Shown here: in pieces, positions 9,763 to 18,278 of the stretch
Position numbering within the stretch: position 1 is the first letter of the stretch
Layout: each line of letters starts with the position of its first letter
Source of the DNA: an uncultured Oscillospiraceae bacterium
GTDB taxonomy: Bacteria; Bacillota; Clostridia; Oscillospirales; Oscillospiraceae
DNA length: 64,000 nucleotides
Direction: 5' to 3'
Assembly: GCA_934636865.1 (NCBI GenBank)
Contig: CAKUBI010000007.1
Location: 1 to 64,000, forward strand
Position numbers and translations under genes: made by a program
The notes under the pieces: model-generated
What the model saw: only the letters and a program-made list of their open reading frames with translations
Told to the model about the DNA's origin: nothing
Database searches by the model: none

Positions 9763-10664
9763 CAGGAAGGATACAGCGCGCGCTGAGCGGCTTTTACTAC
9801 GTTAAAGGCGAGGATGGCAGCCTGCTCACCTGCAAGGCGCGCGGAAAATTCCGCAGGGAGGGCGTGTCGCCGCTCGTGGGCGACAGCGTCGTCTGCTGCG
9901 AGGTCTCCGGCGGCGAGGGCCGCATCGACGAGATCCTGCCGCGCCGCAACTTTTTCGAGCGGCCCAGCGTTGCGAACATCGACCAGATGGTCATTGTCTG
10001 CTCGCAGGCCATCCCGAAAACGGACCCGTACCTCGTGGACCGCATGACGGCCATCGCTGCGCTCAAGGGCTGCGATGTGCTCATCTGCATCAACAAATGC
10101 GACCTCGACCCCGCAGACGCGCTGCGGGAGTACTATGAGGGCACGCCGTTCCGCACGCTCTGCGTCAGCGCCGAGACGGGCGAGGGCATCGACGAGCTGC
10201 GCGCGCAGCTCGTGGGCAGGCTCTCGGCTGTAACGGGCAACTCCGGCGTCGGCAAGTCGAGCATTCTGAACGCGCTCGACGCGGGCATGGCGATCAAGAC
10301 CGGCGAGGTTAGTCAGGCCCTCGGGCGCGGGCGGCACACGACGCGCCATGTGGAGCTCTACGAGTTGTCCTGCGGCGCGGAGATCATCGACACGCCCGGC
10401 TTTTCCTCGTTCGAAACGACGGGGCTCAACTTAGAACTCAAGGAGCATCTGCCCGAGTGCTTCCCGGAGTTTGCGCCGTTTTTGGGCGGCTGCCGCTTCG
10501 TTGGGTGCAGCCACACGAAGGAAAAGGGCTGTGCCGTGCGTCAGGCCATGAAGGATGGCGCGATCGGCAGGGGTCGGCACGAGAGCTACTGCCGTCTCTA
10601 CGACGAGCTCAAGGACCTGCGCGAGTGGAACGCCGGGCAGGAAGGGCGCGGCAGACGCGGCTAA
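9759..10664 (+). CDS. rsgA: Ribosome small-subunit GTPase RsgA
   Basis: Circularly permuted GTPase that checks maturation of the 30S subunit. The 301 residues contain an N-terminal OB fold (about 1-65), then the permuted G motifs in the order G4 (CINKCDLD), G1 (GNSGVGKSSILN) and G3 (DTPGFSSF). A C-terminal zinc knuckle follows, with cysteines and histidine in GGCRFVGCSHTKEKGCAV. It is the last gene of the housekeeping operon, and the usual following genes (rpe, thiN) are missing here. A strong hairpin follows 12 bases after the stop. Confidence 0.96.
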   Translation: MTGRIQRALSGFYYVKGEDGSLLTCKARGKFRREGVSPLVGDSVVCCEVSGGEGRIDEILPRRNFFERPSVANIDQMVIVCSQAIPKTDPYLVDRMTAIAALKGCDVLICINKCDLDPADALREYYEGTPFRTLCVSAETGEGIDELRAQLVGRLSAVTGNSGVGKSSILNALDAGMAIKTGEVSQALGRGRHTTRHVELYELSCGAEIIDTPGFSSFETTGLNLELKEHLPECFPEFAPFLGGCRFVGCSHTKEKGCAVRQAMKDGAIGRGRHESYCRLYDELKDLREWNAGQEGRGRRG

Positions 10665-10676
10665 AAGCAGAATAAC

Positions 10677-10714
10677 GGCAAAGGCCTGCACCGAATGGGG
10701 TGCAGGCCTTTGCC
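10677..10714. terminator. Hairpin between convergent rsgA and cysK
   Basis: Two perfect 16-base arms (10677-10692 and 10699-10714) around a six-base loop. The stem is long and GC-rich, but the T run on either side is short, so it may act mainly as a bidirectional hairpin stop for rsgA (+) and cysK (-). Confidence 0.7.
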
Positions 10715-10765
10715 GCTTTAGAGAGATGGGAGATGAGAGGGGAAACCAATGGATATCAGGAAGGA

Positions 10766-11698
10766 TCAATCCTGAAACAGCGGGGTGGAGAGATAGCGGT
10801 CGCCGGTGTCGGGCAGGAGGACAACAATGGTCTTACCCTTGTTCTCCGGGCGCTTGGCGAGCTGGATACCGGCCCACACGGCAGCGCCGGAGGAGATGCC
10901 GACCAGCACGCCCTCGCTGTGGCCGACGAGCTTGCCGGTGGCAAAGGCGTCGTCGTTCTCGACGGGGATGATCTCGTCATAAACGGTGGTGTCCAGCACG
11001 TCGGGGACAAAGCCCGCGCCGATGCCCTGGATCTTGTGCGCGCCCGCGACGCCCTTGCTCAGAACGGGGGAGGAGGCGGGCTCAACGGCCACGACCTTGA
11101 CGCCGCTCTTCTGCTCCTTGAGGAACTTGCCCGTGCCGGTCAGCGTGCCGCCGGTGCCCACGCCCGCGACGAAGATATCGACCTGACCGTCGGTGTCGGC
11201 CCAGATCTCGGGACCGGTGGTCTCGTAGTGCGCCTTGGGGTTGGCAGGGTTGACGAACTGGCCGGGAATGAAGCTGTTCGGCGTCTGCGCGGCGAGCTCC
11301 TCGGCCTTGGCGATGGCGCCCTTCATGCCCTTGGCACCGTCGGAGAGGACGAGCTCCGCGCCGTAGGCCTTCATCAGCTGGCGGCGCTCGACGCTCATCG
11401 TCTCGGGCATGACAATAATGATGCGGTAGCCGCGTGCGGCGGCGACGGAGGCAAGGCCGATACCGGTGTTGCCGGAGGTCGGCTCGATGATGACGGAGTC
11501 GGGCTTCAGCTTGCCGCTCGCTTCGGCGTCATCAAGGATGGCCTTGGCGATACGGTCCTTGACAGAACCGGCGGGGTTGAAGTATTCGAGCTTGGCGAGA
11601 AGTTTGGCCTCGAGCTTTTCAGCCTTTTCGATGTGGGTCAGTTCCAGAAGCGGAGTCTTGCCGATCAGCTGGTCCGCGGAAGTGTAAATCTTGCTCAT
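10766..11698 (-). CDS. cysK: Cysteine synthase (O-acetylserine sulfhydrylase)
   Basis: PLP enzyme that makes cysteine from O-acetylserine and sulfide. The 310 residues match CysK. The PLP lysine is in [11 protein letters not shown] (about residue 47), the substrate loop is [10 protein letters not shown], and the phosphate-binding loop is [11 protein letters not shown] strong AGGAGG lies before the ATG. The gene is divergent from an Rrf2 regulator, and its promoter carries a palindrome at the start site, so regulation by that neighbour is likely. CysK is preferred over CysM because of the C-terminal sequence and length. Confidence 0.95.
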   Translation of the reverse strand: MSKIYTSADQLIGKTPLLELTHIEKAEKLEAKLLAKLEYFNPAGSVKDRIAKAILDDAEASGKLKPDSVIIEPTSGNTGIGLASVAAARGYRIIIVMPETMSVERRQLMKAYGAELVLSDGAKGMKGAIAKAEELAAQTPNSFIPGQFVNPANPKAHYETTGPEIWADTDGQVDIFVAGVGTGGTLTGTGKFLKEQKSGVKVVAVEPASSPVLSKGVAGAHKIQGIGAGFVPDVLDTTVYDEIIPVENDDAFATGKLVGHSEGVLVGISSGAAVWAGIQLAKRPENKGKTIVVLLPDTGDRYLSTPLFQD

Positions 11699-11835
11699 AA
11701 TTATTTCCTCCTGAACGATACGTTCAATCTATCAAAATATTTTTATTTCTGTTATGATGGTTTACGGTCTTTCTTCGATGTTCAGCGTCCGGCGCGGCGA
11801 CATCGGAAGAGGAAGCGGTAAGGGGTCACTCTCAT

Positions 11836-11856
11836 TACCAACCTTTCAAGTAGGTA
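11836..11856. promoter_or_regulatory. Candidate operator over the cysK start site
   Basis: A 21-base imperfect palindrome with outer arms TACC/GGTA and inner AC/GT; seven of ten base pairs are symmetric. It begins about eight bases downstream of the cysK -10 box, so a bound protein would block initiation. The divergent Rrf2 gene is the obvious candidate regulator; this is inference. Confidence 0.5.
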
Positions 11857-11863
11857 TGTAGGG

Positions 11864-11893
11864 ATTATACGATGCGAGGAAAGAAATGTCAAG
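11864..11893 (-). promoter_or_regulatory. Sigma-A promoter of cysK
   Basis: Reading leftward: a perfect TTGACA (-35, 11888-11893), an 18-base spacer and a perfect TATAAT (-10, 11864-11869). Transcription should begin near 11857, leaving a leader of about 160 bases in which no known riboswitch was recognised. Confidence 0.8.
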
Positions 11894-11916
11894 AGGAAAT
11901 TTGAAGAAAAACCTAT

Positions 11917-11945
11917 TGAATTCCTATATACCATGTAATATAATA
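11917..11945 (+). promoter_or_regulatory. Sigma-A promoter of the Rrf2 gene
   Basis: TTGAAT (-35, 11917-11922), a 17-base spacer and TATAAT (-10, 11940-11945). ACCTATT and AATAGGT half-sites flank or overlap the promoter and could form an autoregulatory site. The start would be near 11952, about 20 bases before the ATG. Confidence 0.7.
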
Positions 11946-11973
11946 GGTAAATAGAAAGGCGTGAACTACGATT

Positions 11974-12402
11974 ATGATGATTTCAACCAAGGGCCGTTAC
12001 GCGCTGCGCGTGCTGATCGACATGGCCGAGCATCAGACCGATGGCTATATTCCCCTCAAAGAGATCGCCAAGCGGCAGGAGATCTCGGAAAAGTATCTGG
12101 AGAGCATTGTCAAAACGCTCGTCAAGGGCGGCGTGGTGGAGGGCATGCGCGGCAAGGGCGGCGGCTACCGTCTCTGCAAGAGTCCTGACCAGTTCACCGC
12201 GGGCCAGATCCTGCGGCTGATGGAAGGCTCGCTTGCACCCGTGACGTGCCTGGAAGCCGGGAGCGCGCCGTGCGACCGCGCGGCGGAATGCCGCACGCTC
12301 TCGCTCTGGGCGGGACTGAACGACGTGATCAACAAATATCTCGATCAGTATACGCTCGCGGACCTGCTGCGCGAGGACGGCGGATACGATTACGTGATCT
12401 GA
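11974..12402 (+). CDS. Rrf2-family transcriptional regulator (CymR/IscR type)
   Basis: A 142-residue winged-helix DNA-binding protein. The N-terminal STKGRYALRVLIDMAEH, the recognition region ISEKYLESIVKTLVKGG and the wing RGKGGGYRL are typical of Rrf2 proteins. Three cysteines at 92, 100 and 106 are spaced nearly as in IscR, whose cysteines hold an Fe-S cluster, whereas Bacillus CymR lacks this set. The divergent cysK gene suggests a role in cysteine or sulfur control, so a CymR-like target with an IscR-like sensor region is possible. Two ATG codons start the gene; the first is given. Confidence 0.88.
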   Translation: MMISTKGRYALRVLIDMAEHQTDGYIPLKEIAKRQEISEKYLESIVKTLVKGGVVEGMRGKGGGYRLCKSPDQFTAGQILRLMEGSLAPVTCLEAGSAPCDRAAECRTLSLWAGLNDVINKYLDQYTLADLLREDGGYDYVI

Positions 12403-12405
12403 AAT

Positions 12406-12446
12406 GAGGGCGGTCCCCATGGGGGACTGCCCTCGTTTTCTTCCTA
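12406..12446 (+). terminator. Intrinsic terminator after the Rrf2 gene
   Basis: Thirteen-base arms (12406-12418 and 12422-12434) with one internal mismatch and a three-base loop, followed by the T-rich stretch GTTTTCTTCCTATTTTT. Confidence 0.85.
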
Positions 12447-12508
12447 TTTTTATTATAGGAAAACGGCACGAACGGATGACAAAATTCTGCCGTTTTTTGT
12501 TTCTTCTG

Positions 12509-12537
12509 TTGCATAATGTCCGCGCGTGCGGTACAAT
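12509..12537 (+). promoter_or_regulatory. Sigma-A promoter of the YitT-family gene
   Basis: TTGCAT (-35, 12509-12514), a 17-base spacer and TACAAT (-10, 12532-12537), about 40 bases upstream of the start codon. Confidence 0.65.
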
Positions 12538-12578
12538 AATGCGGTGCGAGTCCTATTACGACAGACAGGAGACACGAT

Positions 12579-13454
12579 ATGGTATCGAAATCTGCTCTCA
12601 AAGAGTTTGCGCTGATCACGTTCGGCACCGCGGTCATCACCGCCGGCGTGTTCTTTTTCATGCAGCCGGCGAATCTGGCGATGGGCAGCGTGGCCGGTCT
12701 TGCCGTGGTGCTGCAGCGGTTTGTGACGCTGAGCGTCGCGGTGATCTCGCTGATCGTGAACATCATCCTTCTGCTGCTCGGCTTTTTGCTGGTGGGGCGG
12801 GAATTTGTCGGAAAGACCATCTACGCGGCTCTCCTGATGCCGATCCTGCTCGGCGTGCTCGAAGTGCTGCTGCCGGACAACACGTCCATGACGAACGACG
12901 CGTTCGTTGACCTTCTTTGCAGCGTGATCCTCATCAGCTTCGGCCAGGCGGTCCTCTTTGGGCAGAACGCTTCCTCCGGCGGGCTCGACATCGTGGGCAA
13001 GATCCTCAACAAATTTTTCCGCATGGACATCGGCAAGTCCATCTCGGCGGTGGGGATGGCGATCTCGCTGTCCGCCGCGCTGGTGTACGACAAGAAAACG
13101 GTCGTACTCAGCGTGCTGGGGACCTATCTCAGCGGCATTGTGCTCGACTATTTCATCTTCGGCACGAACACCAAGCGCAAGGTCTGCATCATCTCGCAGC
13201 ACAGGCAGGCGGAGATCCTCGATTTCCTGCTCGACACGGTCCACTCCGGCGCGACGCTTTATGAAGCGCAGGGCGCTTACGGCGGCTTTTCCGGCAAGGA
13301 GATCGTGACCATCGTGGACAAAAACGAGTATCGTCTGCTGATGAATTTCCTCGCCAAGTGCGATCCCGCCGCGTTCGTCACGGTCTATACCGTGAGCGAG
13401 GTGCTCTATCAGCCCAAGCCCAGAACACAGCGTCACGCGGAGCACATCAACTGA
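12579..13454 (+). CDS. YitT-family integral membrane protein (DUF161/DUF2179)
   Basis: A 291-residue protein with about five hydrophobic segments in the first 190 residues (for example TFGTAVITAGVFFF, VISLIVNIILLLLGFLL and VLSVLGTYLSGIVLDYFIF), followed by a cytosolic DUF2179 domain (about 200-285) containing KVCIISQHRQAEILDF and GAYGGFSGKEIVTIV. YitT proteins are widespread in Firmicutes and have no settled function; transport is often suggested. The start follows CAGGAGA and a promoter of its own, and a terminator follows, so it is monocistronic. Confidence 0.88.
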   Translation: MVSKSALKEFALITFGTAVITAGVFFFMQPANLAMGSVAGLAVVLQRFVTLSVAVISLIVNIILLLLGFLLVGREFVGKTIYAALLMPILLGVLEVLLPDNTSMTNDAFVDLLCSVILISFGQAVLFGQNASSGGLDIVGKILNKFFRMDIGKSISAVGMAISLSAALVYDKKTVVLSVLGTYLSGIVLDYFIFGTNTKRKVCIISQHRQAEILDFLLDTVHSGATLYEAQGAYGGFSGKEIVTIVDKNEYRLLMNFLAKCDPAAFVTVYTVSEVLYQPKPRTQRHAEHIN

Positions 13455-13463
13455 ACATCATGA

Positions 13464-13500
13464 CCCGCCCGCTTCGGTTTTCGAAGCGGGCGGGCCTTAT
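13464..13500 (+). terminator. Hairpin terminator after the YitT-family gene
   Basis: Thirteen-base perfect arms (13464-13476 and 13482-13494) around a TTTT-containing loop, followed by CCTTATT. The T run is short. Confidence 0.65.
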
Positions 13501-13518
13501 TCACCTCAAGGTGAATAA

Positions 13519-13556
13519 AAAAGGAAGGCGAGGGAATGATCCCTCGCCTTCCTTTT
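13519..13556. terminator. Bidirectional terminator between convergent genes
   Basis: Seventeen-base perfect arms (13519-13535 and 13540-13556) with a four-base loop. On the minus strand the stem is followed by a TTTTTTATTC tract, so it is the terminator of the large SLH fusion gene; on the plus strand it also ends in TTTT. Confidence 0.85.
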
Positions 13557-13565
13557 GATAGGGGC

Positions 13566-16500
13566 TTACTTGCTGTAGGCGCGATAGAGGAAGGTGACGA
13601 TCTGGCCACGGGTGCAGGTGGCATCCGGGGAGAAGGTCGTAGCGGAGGTGCCGTTTGTCACGTTGTTCGCAACGGCCCACAGGACCGCGTTCGCGTAGAA
13701 CGCATCGGCCGCGACGTCGGTGAACGGATTGTTCGTACCGGCGGCGGGCTGGTTCAGGGAGCGGTGCAGGAAGGTGACGATCTGGCCGCGGGTGCAGGTG
13801 GCATCCGGGGAGAAGGTGGTAGCGGAGGTGCCGTTCGTGATGCCGTTCTCGACCGCCCACAGGACCGCATCATAGTAGAAGCTGCCGGGGACGATGTCGG
13901 TGAAGGCGGTGGTGGTCGCCGTGGGAGCGGGGCTGCCCTTGGCGCGCCACAGGAACGTCACAGCCTGGGCACGGGTGCAGTTGCCGTTGGGGGAGAAGGT
14001 GGTGGCGGAGGTGCCGGTGGTGATGCCGTTATCGACCGCCCAGTTGACCGCGTCAAAGAAGAAGTCGTCCTTCTTCACGTCAACGAACTTGCTGCCCGGC
14101 GTGGTGGGCTCACTCGGCTGGCTCGGCTGAGAGGGCTGAGAGGGCTTGCCGGGGTTCACAGTGCCGCCGCCGTTGTCGGTGTTGGTCGCCGTGACATAGA
14201 TCGCGTCGGGAGACTCGAAGCAGGCGTTCTTGGAGCCGTCGCCGAAGAGGAAGAAGCCGCGCTCTTCCACTGCGCCGCGCTCGGGGAACGGATTCTCATT
14301 GGTCTTGAGCCACTCGTCGTTGAGCTTGTAGAGGTCGGTCTTGGAGTCGGCAAGAACGGTGGAAACGCCGGTGTACTCGCCGTCCACGATCGCCAGGTTA
14401 ACAGCGACATAAACGGTGTTGGGGTCGTTGTCGTCCACGCGGACGGAGTAATACTTGTTGATGTCCTGACCCTCGGAGATCGTCAGGGCGACGGGCTTGC
14501 CGTCCTTGAGCAGGTAGAAGTTGAAGCCGGTCAGCTGGCCGCTCGCGAGCTTGTCCCAGTCAGACGCGTTCATGCCGGCGGGGCGGGCGTACTTGAACTC
14601 AAGGCGCATGGGAAGCACAAAGGTGTTGGCGAGGAAGTCCTCGTTGTCGAGCGGCAGATAAACGCCGTCCGCACCATGACCGGCAGCGTACTGAGCGGCA
14701 GTCTTGGAGGTGTTGCCGCGGTCAGCCCACATGTCGATCGCGAAGGAGGTCGCGCCGAGGAGGGTCTCGTTGCTCAGCAGGGAAGAGGTGATCTTGCCGC
14801 TGGCATCCTTGTAGGTGCCGACGGTGACGTCGAGCAGGTCGAGGTCCGCGCGGTCGGCGTTCAGGCCGTCGATGTCAGCCCACATGACCTGCGCACCGGC
14901 GGAACCGGAGTAGCGGGCCATTTCGAGCATGCCGTCAGCCATCATCTTGGTCATCTGGATGATCGCGTCAATGCCGATACGCTCGTTGGCGGAGTGCCAC
15001 CAGCGCTCGTTGCCCGGAAGGACAGCGCCGAAGGCGGTCATCTTGTTGCGGAAGTTCGTGGCGAGCGTACCGCCGGTCGTGCCAACGGGATAGGTGATAT
15101 CCAGCAGGTCGGCGGGGCCTTCGAACTCGTCGGGATCATACTCGATGCTGGCGCGGTAGCTGGCATACTGCAGCGCGGTCAGCAGGTTGTCGTGAGACAG
15201 GTAGAGGGTCGGGTCAGAGAACTTGGAGGGAGCGGCGCTGAGAGAGAAGCCGTTCTTCTCGAAGGCCGTGACGACGGCGCTCGTAGCAGTCTCATAATCG
15301 CTCTGCGTGGCGTGCAGGCTTCTGACCTGCATCGGGATGGAGAGCTTGCCGTCAGCGTAGAAGCTGATGAGGTCATAGGTGCGCTGGATGCCGCCCATCA
15401 GAGCGAGCGTCAGGTTGGCAGCGCCGTTATCGGGATTGCGGAGCAGCTCGGTGGGGATGCCCATGTACTTACCGATGTAGGCCTCGCCCTCCTCGCAGTC
15501 GCGGAAGAACAGATCGGCGATACCGGCAGCGGCCTTCTTGAGCTGCAGACCGGAGGGAAGCGCCTTGTTCAGAAGGTACATGCCCCAAACGACAGCGTTC
15601 TTGCTGTACTGCGGCATGGGCATTTCCATCGCGACGTCGGTGTTGATCTCAAGGGTCAGAACGCCGTTATCGGCGGAGCACTGGACCTTGGGGGTCGTGC
15701 CGTCAGCCGTGGGCAGCCAGCCGCGCTCGGTCGCGGCGCTCTCAACGGCGGCGATAAACGCGCTGATCTGCTCGGCGCCGGCATTGCTCACATCGAGCGT
15801 AAAGACAGCGCGGGACGCGATCTGGGAGGTACTGCCGTGGACGATGTCCTTGAGGGTCTCGTCGCCTTCACGCAGCGTCACACCTGCGCCGGCGGTCAGC
15901 AGGCTGAACGCCTTGCCGCTGTCAGCGGAAAGGTTCATCTCAACGCTGGGCGTCCAGGCCTTCGTGTTGCCGACGACCACGGGGAAGCGGGAGTCGGAGG
16001 TGTAGGCCGCGATCGGGGTCTCCTCACGGTTGAGGGACTTGTAGGACCAGTTGTCGTAGAAGCTGGGGTTTCTGGTGTAGTAGGGGATATCCATGTAGGA
16101 CAGGGTGTCGTCCACGGAGGGAACGCCGGGGTTGCTGTCCTCATAGGCGCCCATGACGATGCGGATGCGGCGGTCGAACTTCACGCCGGAATCCACCAGC
16201 GCCTTGGCGGCGAAGAGCGTGGCAAGGCAGGGACCGCTGTCGTCCTGAACGCCTGCGCCGTAGAGCCAGCCGTCCTTGACATACGGGGTGTAGTAAGCGG
16301 TGGGATCCAGCTCACCGTTGGAGTTGACCCAGCGGGTCAGGTTGCCGGTGGGATTGTTGGAAGCGGTGGGGGAGTCGAGATGGCTGAGCGCCATGACCAT
16401 TTCGGGGGCGTCGGGATCGCCGATCTCGATGTAAACATACTTGTCGTCCTGGCGCTGAACAACGTCAAAGCCGAGGTTGGCGGCAAGCTCCTTGACCCAC

Positions 16501-18278
16501 GCGAACTTGGCGGTCTTTCTGTTGCCCTCGTTGTTGTTGGCCTCGGTGTTGGGGACGGCGAAGGGGTACTGGCTGGGCGCGCCGCCGGCAGCTCTGGAGC
16601 CGTAGGAAATGGAGTTGTAGCTCGAACCGGTCGCCAGACCGCCGATCAGGGTGTTGGGATCATAGGTGCCGTCGCCGACGACCATATCGCCAACATAACC
16701 GCTGAGGTTTTCAACGGCGGAATGGATTTTCGCGCGCTCGGCGTCGGTCACGGACGTCTGATAGGTGACGTTCGGGGTGAACTTGCCGCCGTCGGAGGGC
16801 TCGTCGCCCTGCTCGCGCTGGAGGTGGATACCGGCGTACTTGACGAGCGTGCGGAGAGGCGCATTGCAGAGATCCAGATCAACGCCGGAGTTTCTGCTGT
16901 CCTTGAGCGCGTCGCGCTCGGGGTGCCACTGCAGCGCCAGCGCGAAGAGACTGTCCTGATGCTCGATGGCCTCGACGATGCCGTCAGAGGAGCGGGCGAC
17001 GATGGTCAGGCCCTCGCCGAGATATTCGGGATCGACCGCCTGATGGTGCGCGGTAGCGACCAGGTCGATGCTTTCGATATTGCCGAAGACCTCGCCGAGC
17101 CACTTGGACTTGCTGTAATCGATGGCGATGTTCTCGTTGTCGGTGCCGCCGGCAAGCTGGTGATAGGCAGTGCCGCCGCTGTGAACCAGACCGTCGACCC
17201 AAACGCGCAGGTGGCCGTTCTTGCATGCCTCGGCGAGCTCGCCGAGCTCTTCGTTATAGGTGCCGGTTTTGCTGTCATAGGTTCTGCCGAGCTCCTTCTC
17301 GACGGGCTCGGAGAAGTCGTACGCCTTGTAGCCGGTGTCCTGAACGGGGTTCTGGAGAACTTCGGGCAGCGTGGTGTTCTGCTGCGCGGCGAGCGCTTCC
17401 AGCTTGGCATAATCCTCTGCGGACGGGCCGGAGAGAACGTTGGTCACACGGTCAACGGAGATCTCGCCGTTGAGAACCTTCTGGCCGAGGTAGTAGGGGA
17501 TATCCTGAATAAGCTTGCCGCCCATGGCGACGTTGAAGCCCTGCTCACCGCGGCAGACACACAGCATCGGGACGTCGAGCGCCACAGCCTGCTGCATCAG
17601 GTTGATGTCGGAGGTGTCGCGGGCATCAGCCGGGCCGCCGGAGCCGTGCGGGGTCTGGAGCTCATCATAGAGGTACGGGTTCCAGTCGGAGCCGCCGGTC
17701 ATAAAGATACCGTTGAGGTTATAGAGCACCGCTCTCGCCTCAGACTCGGTGGAGACCTGGGGCAGATAGACCGCCAGGGCGCCGTTGCGCTCGTAGGCCT
17801 GAGCGAAGCCCTGATAGTCCTTGCCGATGGTATTGCTCTTCCAGGAGATACCGATCACGGGACGCTCGCTCACGCCGGTCACTTCGACCGCAGTGAGATT
17901 CTCGCCGTCCACCCAGAGGTTCGCAGTCACCGCCTTGCCGAGCGTGCGCTCGCCGGGCAGATAGCTGTGAACGACCTCCGGGGCATCGGCAACGCCCATC
18001 ACGCTCTGCAGCGCTTCAAGGGAGCTGATGCCGTTGTCGGTCTTGTCGGTCACGGCGACGTTCGAGCCAATGGAGGCCTTGTGAACGCCGTTGTACTCGA
18101 GTTCATCATTGCTGTTGACCTGATAGAGAATCGCATTCTCCACCAGAGTGCCGACGGGAGACGCGTCAGACGCGCCCGTTTCGGCAGCAAAAACGCCAGT
18201 CGTCATCATGCCGAGCAGCATAACAACCGTCAGCAGAAGACTGGTCGCGCGGGATAGCCGTTTCTTCATTGCTTCCAT
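13566..18278 (-). CDS. Secreted fusion: C26 gamma-glutamyl hydrolase, M20 dipeptidase and three SLH domains
   Basis: A 1570-residue surface protein. A signal peptide ends near residue 32 (GVFAAE). A class-I glutamine-amidotransferase-like C26 domain (about 138-485) carries the nucleophile C242 in CVCRGEQGFN, a HHQAVD segment (411-416) and the QWHPE motif with H452 and E454. A PepV-like M20 metallopeptidase domain (about 515-1330) has metal ligands in SHLDSP (H633, D635), GVQDDSGP (679-680) and AYEDSN (E713, D714), plus the C-terminal PGNERWWHSANERI His region. A Pro/Ser/Gln linker leads to three SLH domains (about 1396-1570), which anchor proteins to cell-wall polymer. The two enzymes could act in sequence on gamma-glutamyl peptides; this is inference. 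The start follows GGAGG; an internal ATG at codon 4 is an alternative. Antisense frames are open but have no homology that I recognise. Confidence 0.9.
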   Translation of the reverse strand: MEAMKKRLSRATSLLLTVVMLLGMMTTGVFAAETGASDASPVGTLVENAILYQVNSNDELEYNGVHKASIGSNVAVTDKTDNGISSLEALQSVMGVADAPEVVHSYLPGERTLGKAVTANLWVDGENLTAVEVTGVSERPVIGISWKSNTIGKDYQGFAQAYERNGALAVYLPQVSTESEARAVLYNLNGIFMTGGSDWNPYLYDELQTPHGSGGPADARDTSDINLMQQAVALDVPMLCVCRGEQGFNVAMGGKLIQDIPYYLGQKVLNGEISVDRVTNVLSGPSAEDYAKLEALAAQQNTTLPEVLQNPVQDTGYKAYDFSEPVEKELGRTYDSKTGTYNEELGELAEACKNGHLRVWVDGLVHSGGTAYHQLAGGTDNENIAIDYSKSKWLGEVFGNIESIDLVATAHHQAVDPEYLGEGLTIVARSSDGIVEAIEHQDSLFALALQWHPERDALKDSRNSGVDLDLCNAPLRTLVKYAGIHLQREQGDEPSDGGKFTPNVTYQTSVTDAERAKIHSAVENLSGYVGDMVVGDGTYDPNTLIGGLATGSSYNSISYGSRAAGGAPSQYPFAVPNTEANNNEGNRKTAKFAWVKELAANLGFDVVQRQDDKYVYIEIGDPDAPEMVMALSHLDSPTASNNPTGNLTRWVNSNGELDPTAYYTPYVKDGWLYGAGVQDDSGPCLATLFAAKALVDSGVKFDRRIRIVMGAYEDSNPGVPSVDDTLSYMDIPYYTRNPSFYDNWSYKSLNREETPIAAYTSDSRFPVVVGNTKAWTPSVEMNLSADSGKAFSLLTAGAGVTLREGDETLKDIVHGSTSQIASRAVFTLDVSNAGAEQISAFIAAVESAATERGWLPTADGTTPKVQCSADNGVLTLEINTDVAMEMPMPQYSKNAVVWGMYLLNKALPSGLQLKKAAAGIADLFFRDCEEGEAYIGKYMGIPTELLRNPDNGAANLTLALMGGIQRTYDLISFYADGKLSIPMQVRSLHATQSDYETATSAVVTAFEKNGFSLSAAPSKFSDPTLYLSHDNLLTALQYASYRASIEYDPDEFEGPADLLDITYPVGTTGGTLATNFRNKMTAFGAVLPGNERWWHSANERIGIDAIIQMTKMMADGMLEMARYSGSAGAQVMWADIDGLNADRADLDLLDVTVGTYKDASGKITSSLLSNETLLGATSFAIDMWADRGNTSKTAAQYAAGHGADGVYLPLDNEDFLANTFVLPMRLEFKYARPAGMNASDWDKLASGQLTGFNFYLLKDGKPVALTISEGQDINKYYSVRVDDNDPNTVYVAVNLAIVDGEYTGVSTVLADSKTDLYKLNDEWLKTNENPFPERGAVEERGFFLFGDGSKNACFESPDAIYVTATNTDNGGGTVNPGKPSQPSQPSQPSEPTTPGSKFVDVKKDDFFFDAVNWAVDNGITTGTSATTFSPNGNCTRAQAVTFLWRAKGSPAPTATTTAFTDIVPGSFYYDAVLWAVENGITNGTSATTFSPDATCTRGQIVTFLHRSLNQPAAGTNNPFTDVAADAFYANAVLWAVANNVTNGTSATTFSPDATCTRGQIVTFLYRAYSK
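13590..13840. repeat. Near-identical direct repeats in the last two SLH-coding units
   Basis: About 70 bases around 13590-13660 recur around 13770-13840 with only a few changes, encoding the same GTSATTFSPDATCTRGQIVTFL segment in parts of SLH 2 and SLH 3. A diverged third copy lies near 13950-14020. Such repeats allow loss or gain of SLH units by recombination. Confidence 0.75.

Noticed and set aside
13536-18257. A 1573-codon open frame antisense to the SLH fusion gene, and similar long antisense frames at 696-3092, 19931-21703, 28014-31061, 34857-36929, 40774-44367 and 49002-51434
   Set aside because: These arise because GC-rich codons leave few stops in one antisense frame. Their translations are low-complexity (Arg/Ala/His/Val-rich) without recognisable domains, and the sense frames have clear domains and ribosome sites.
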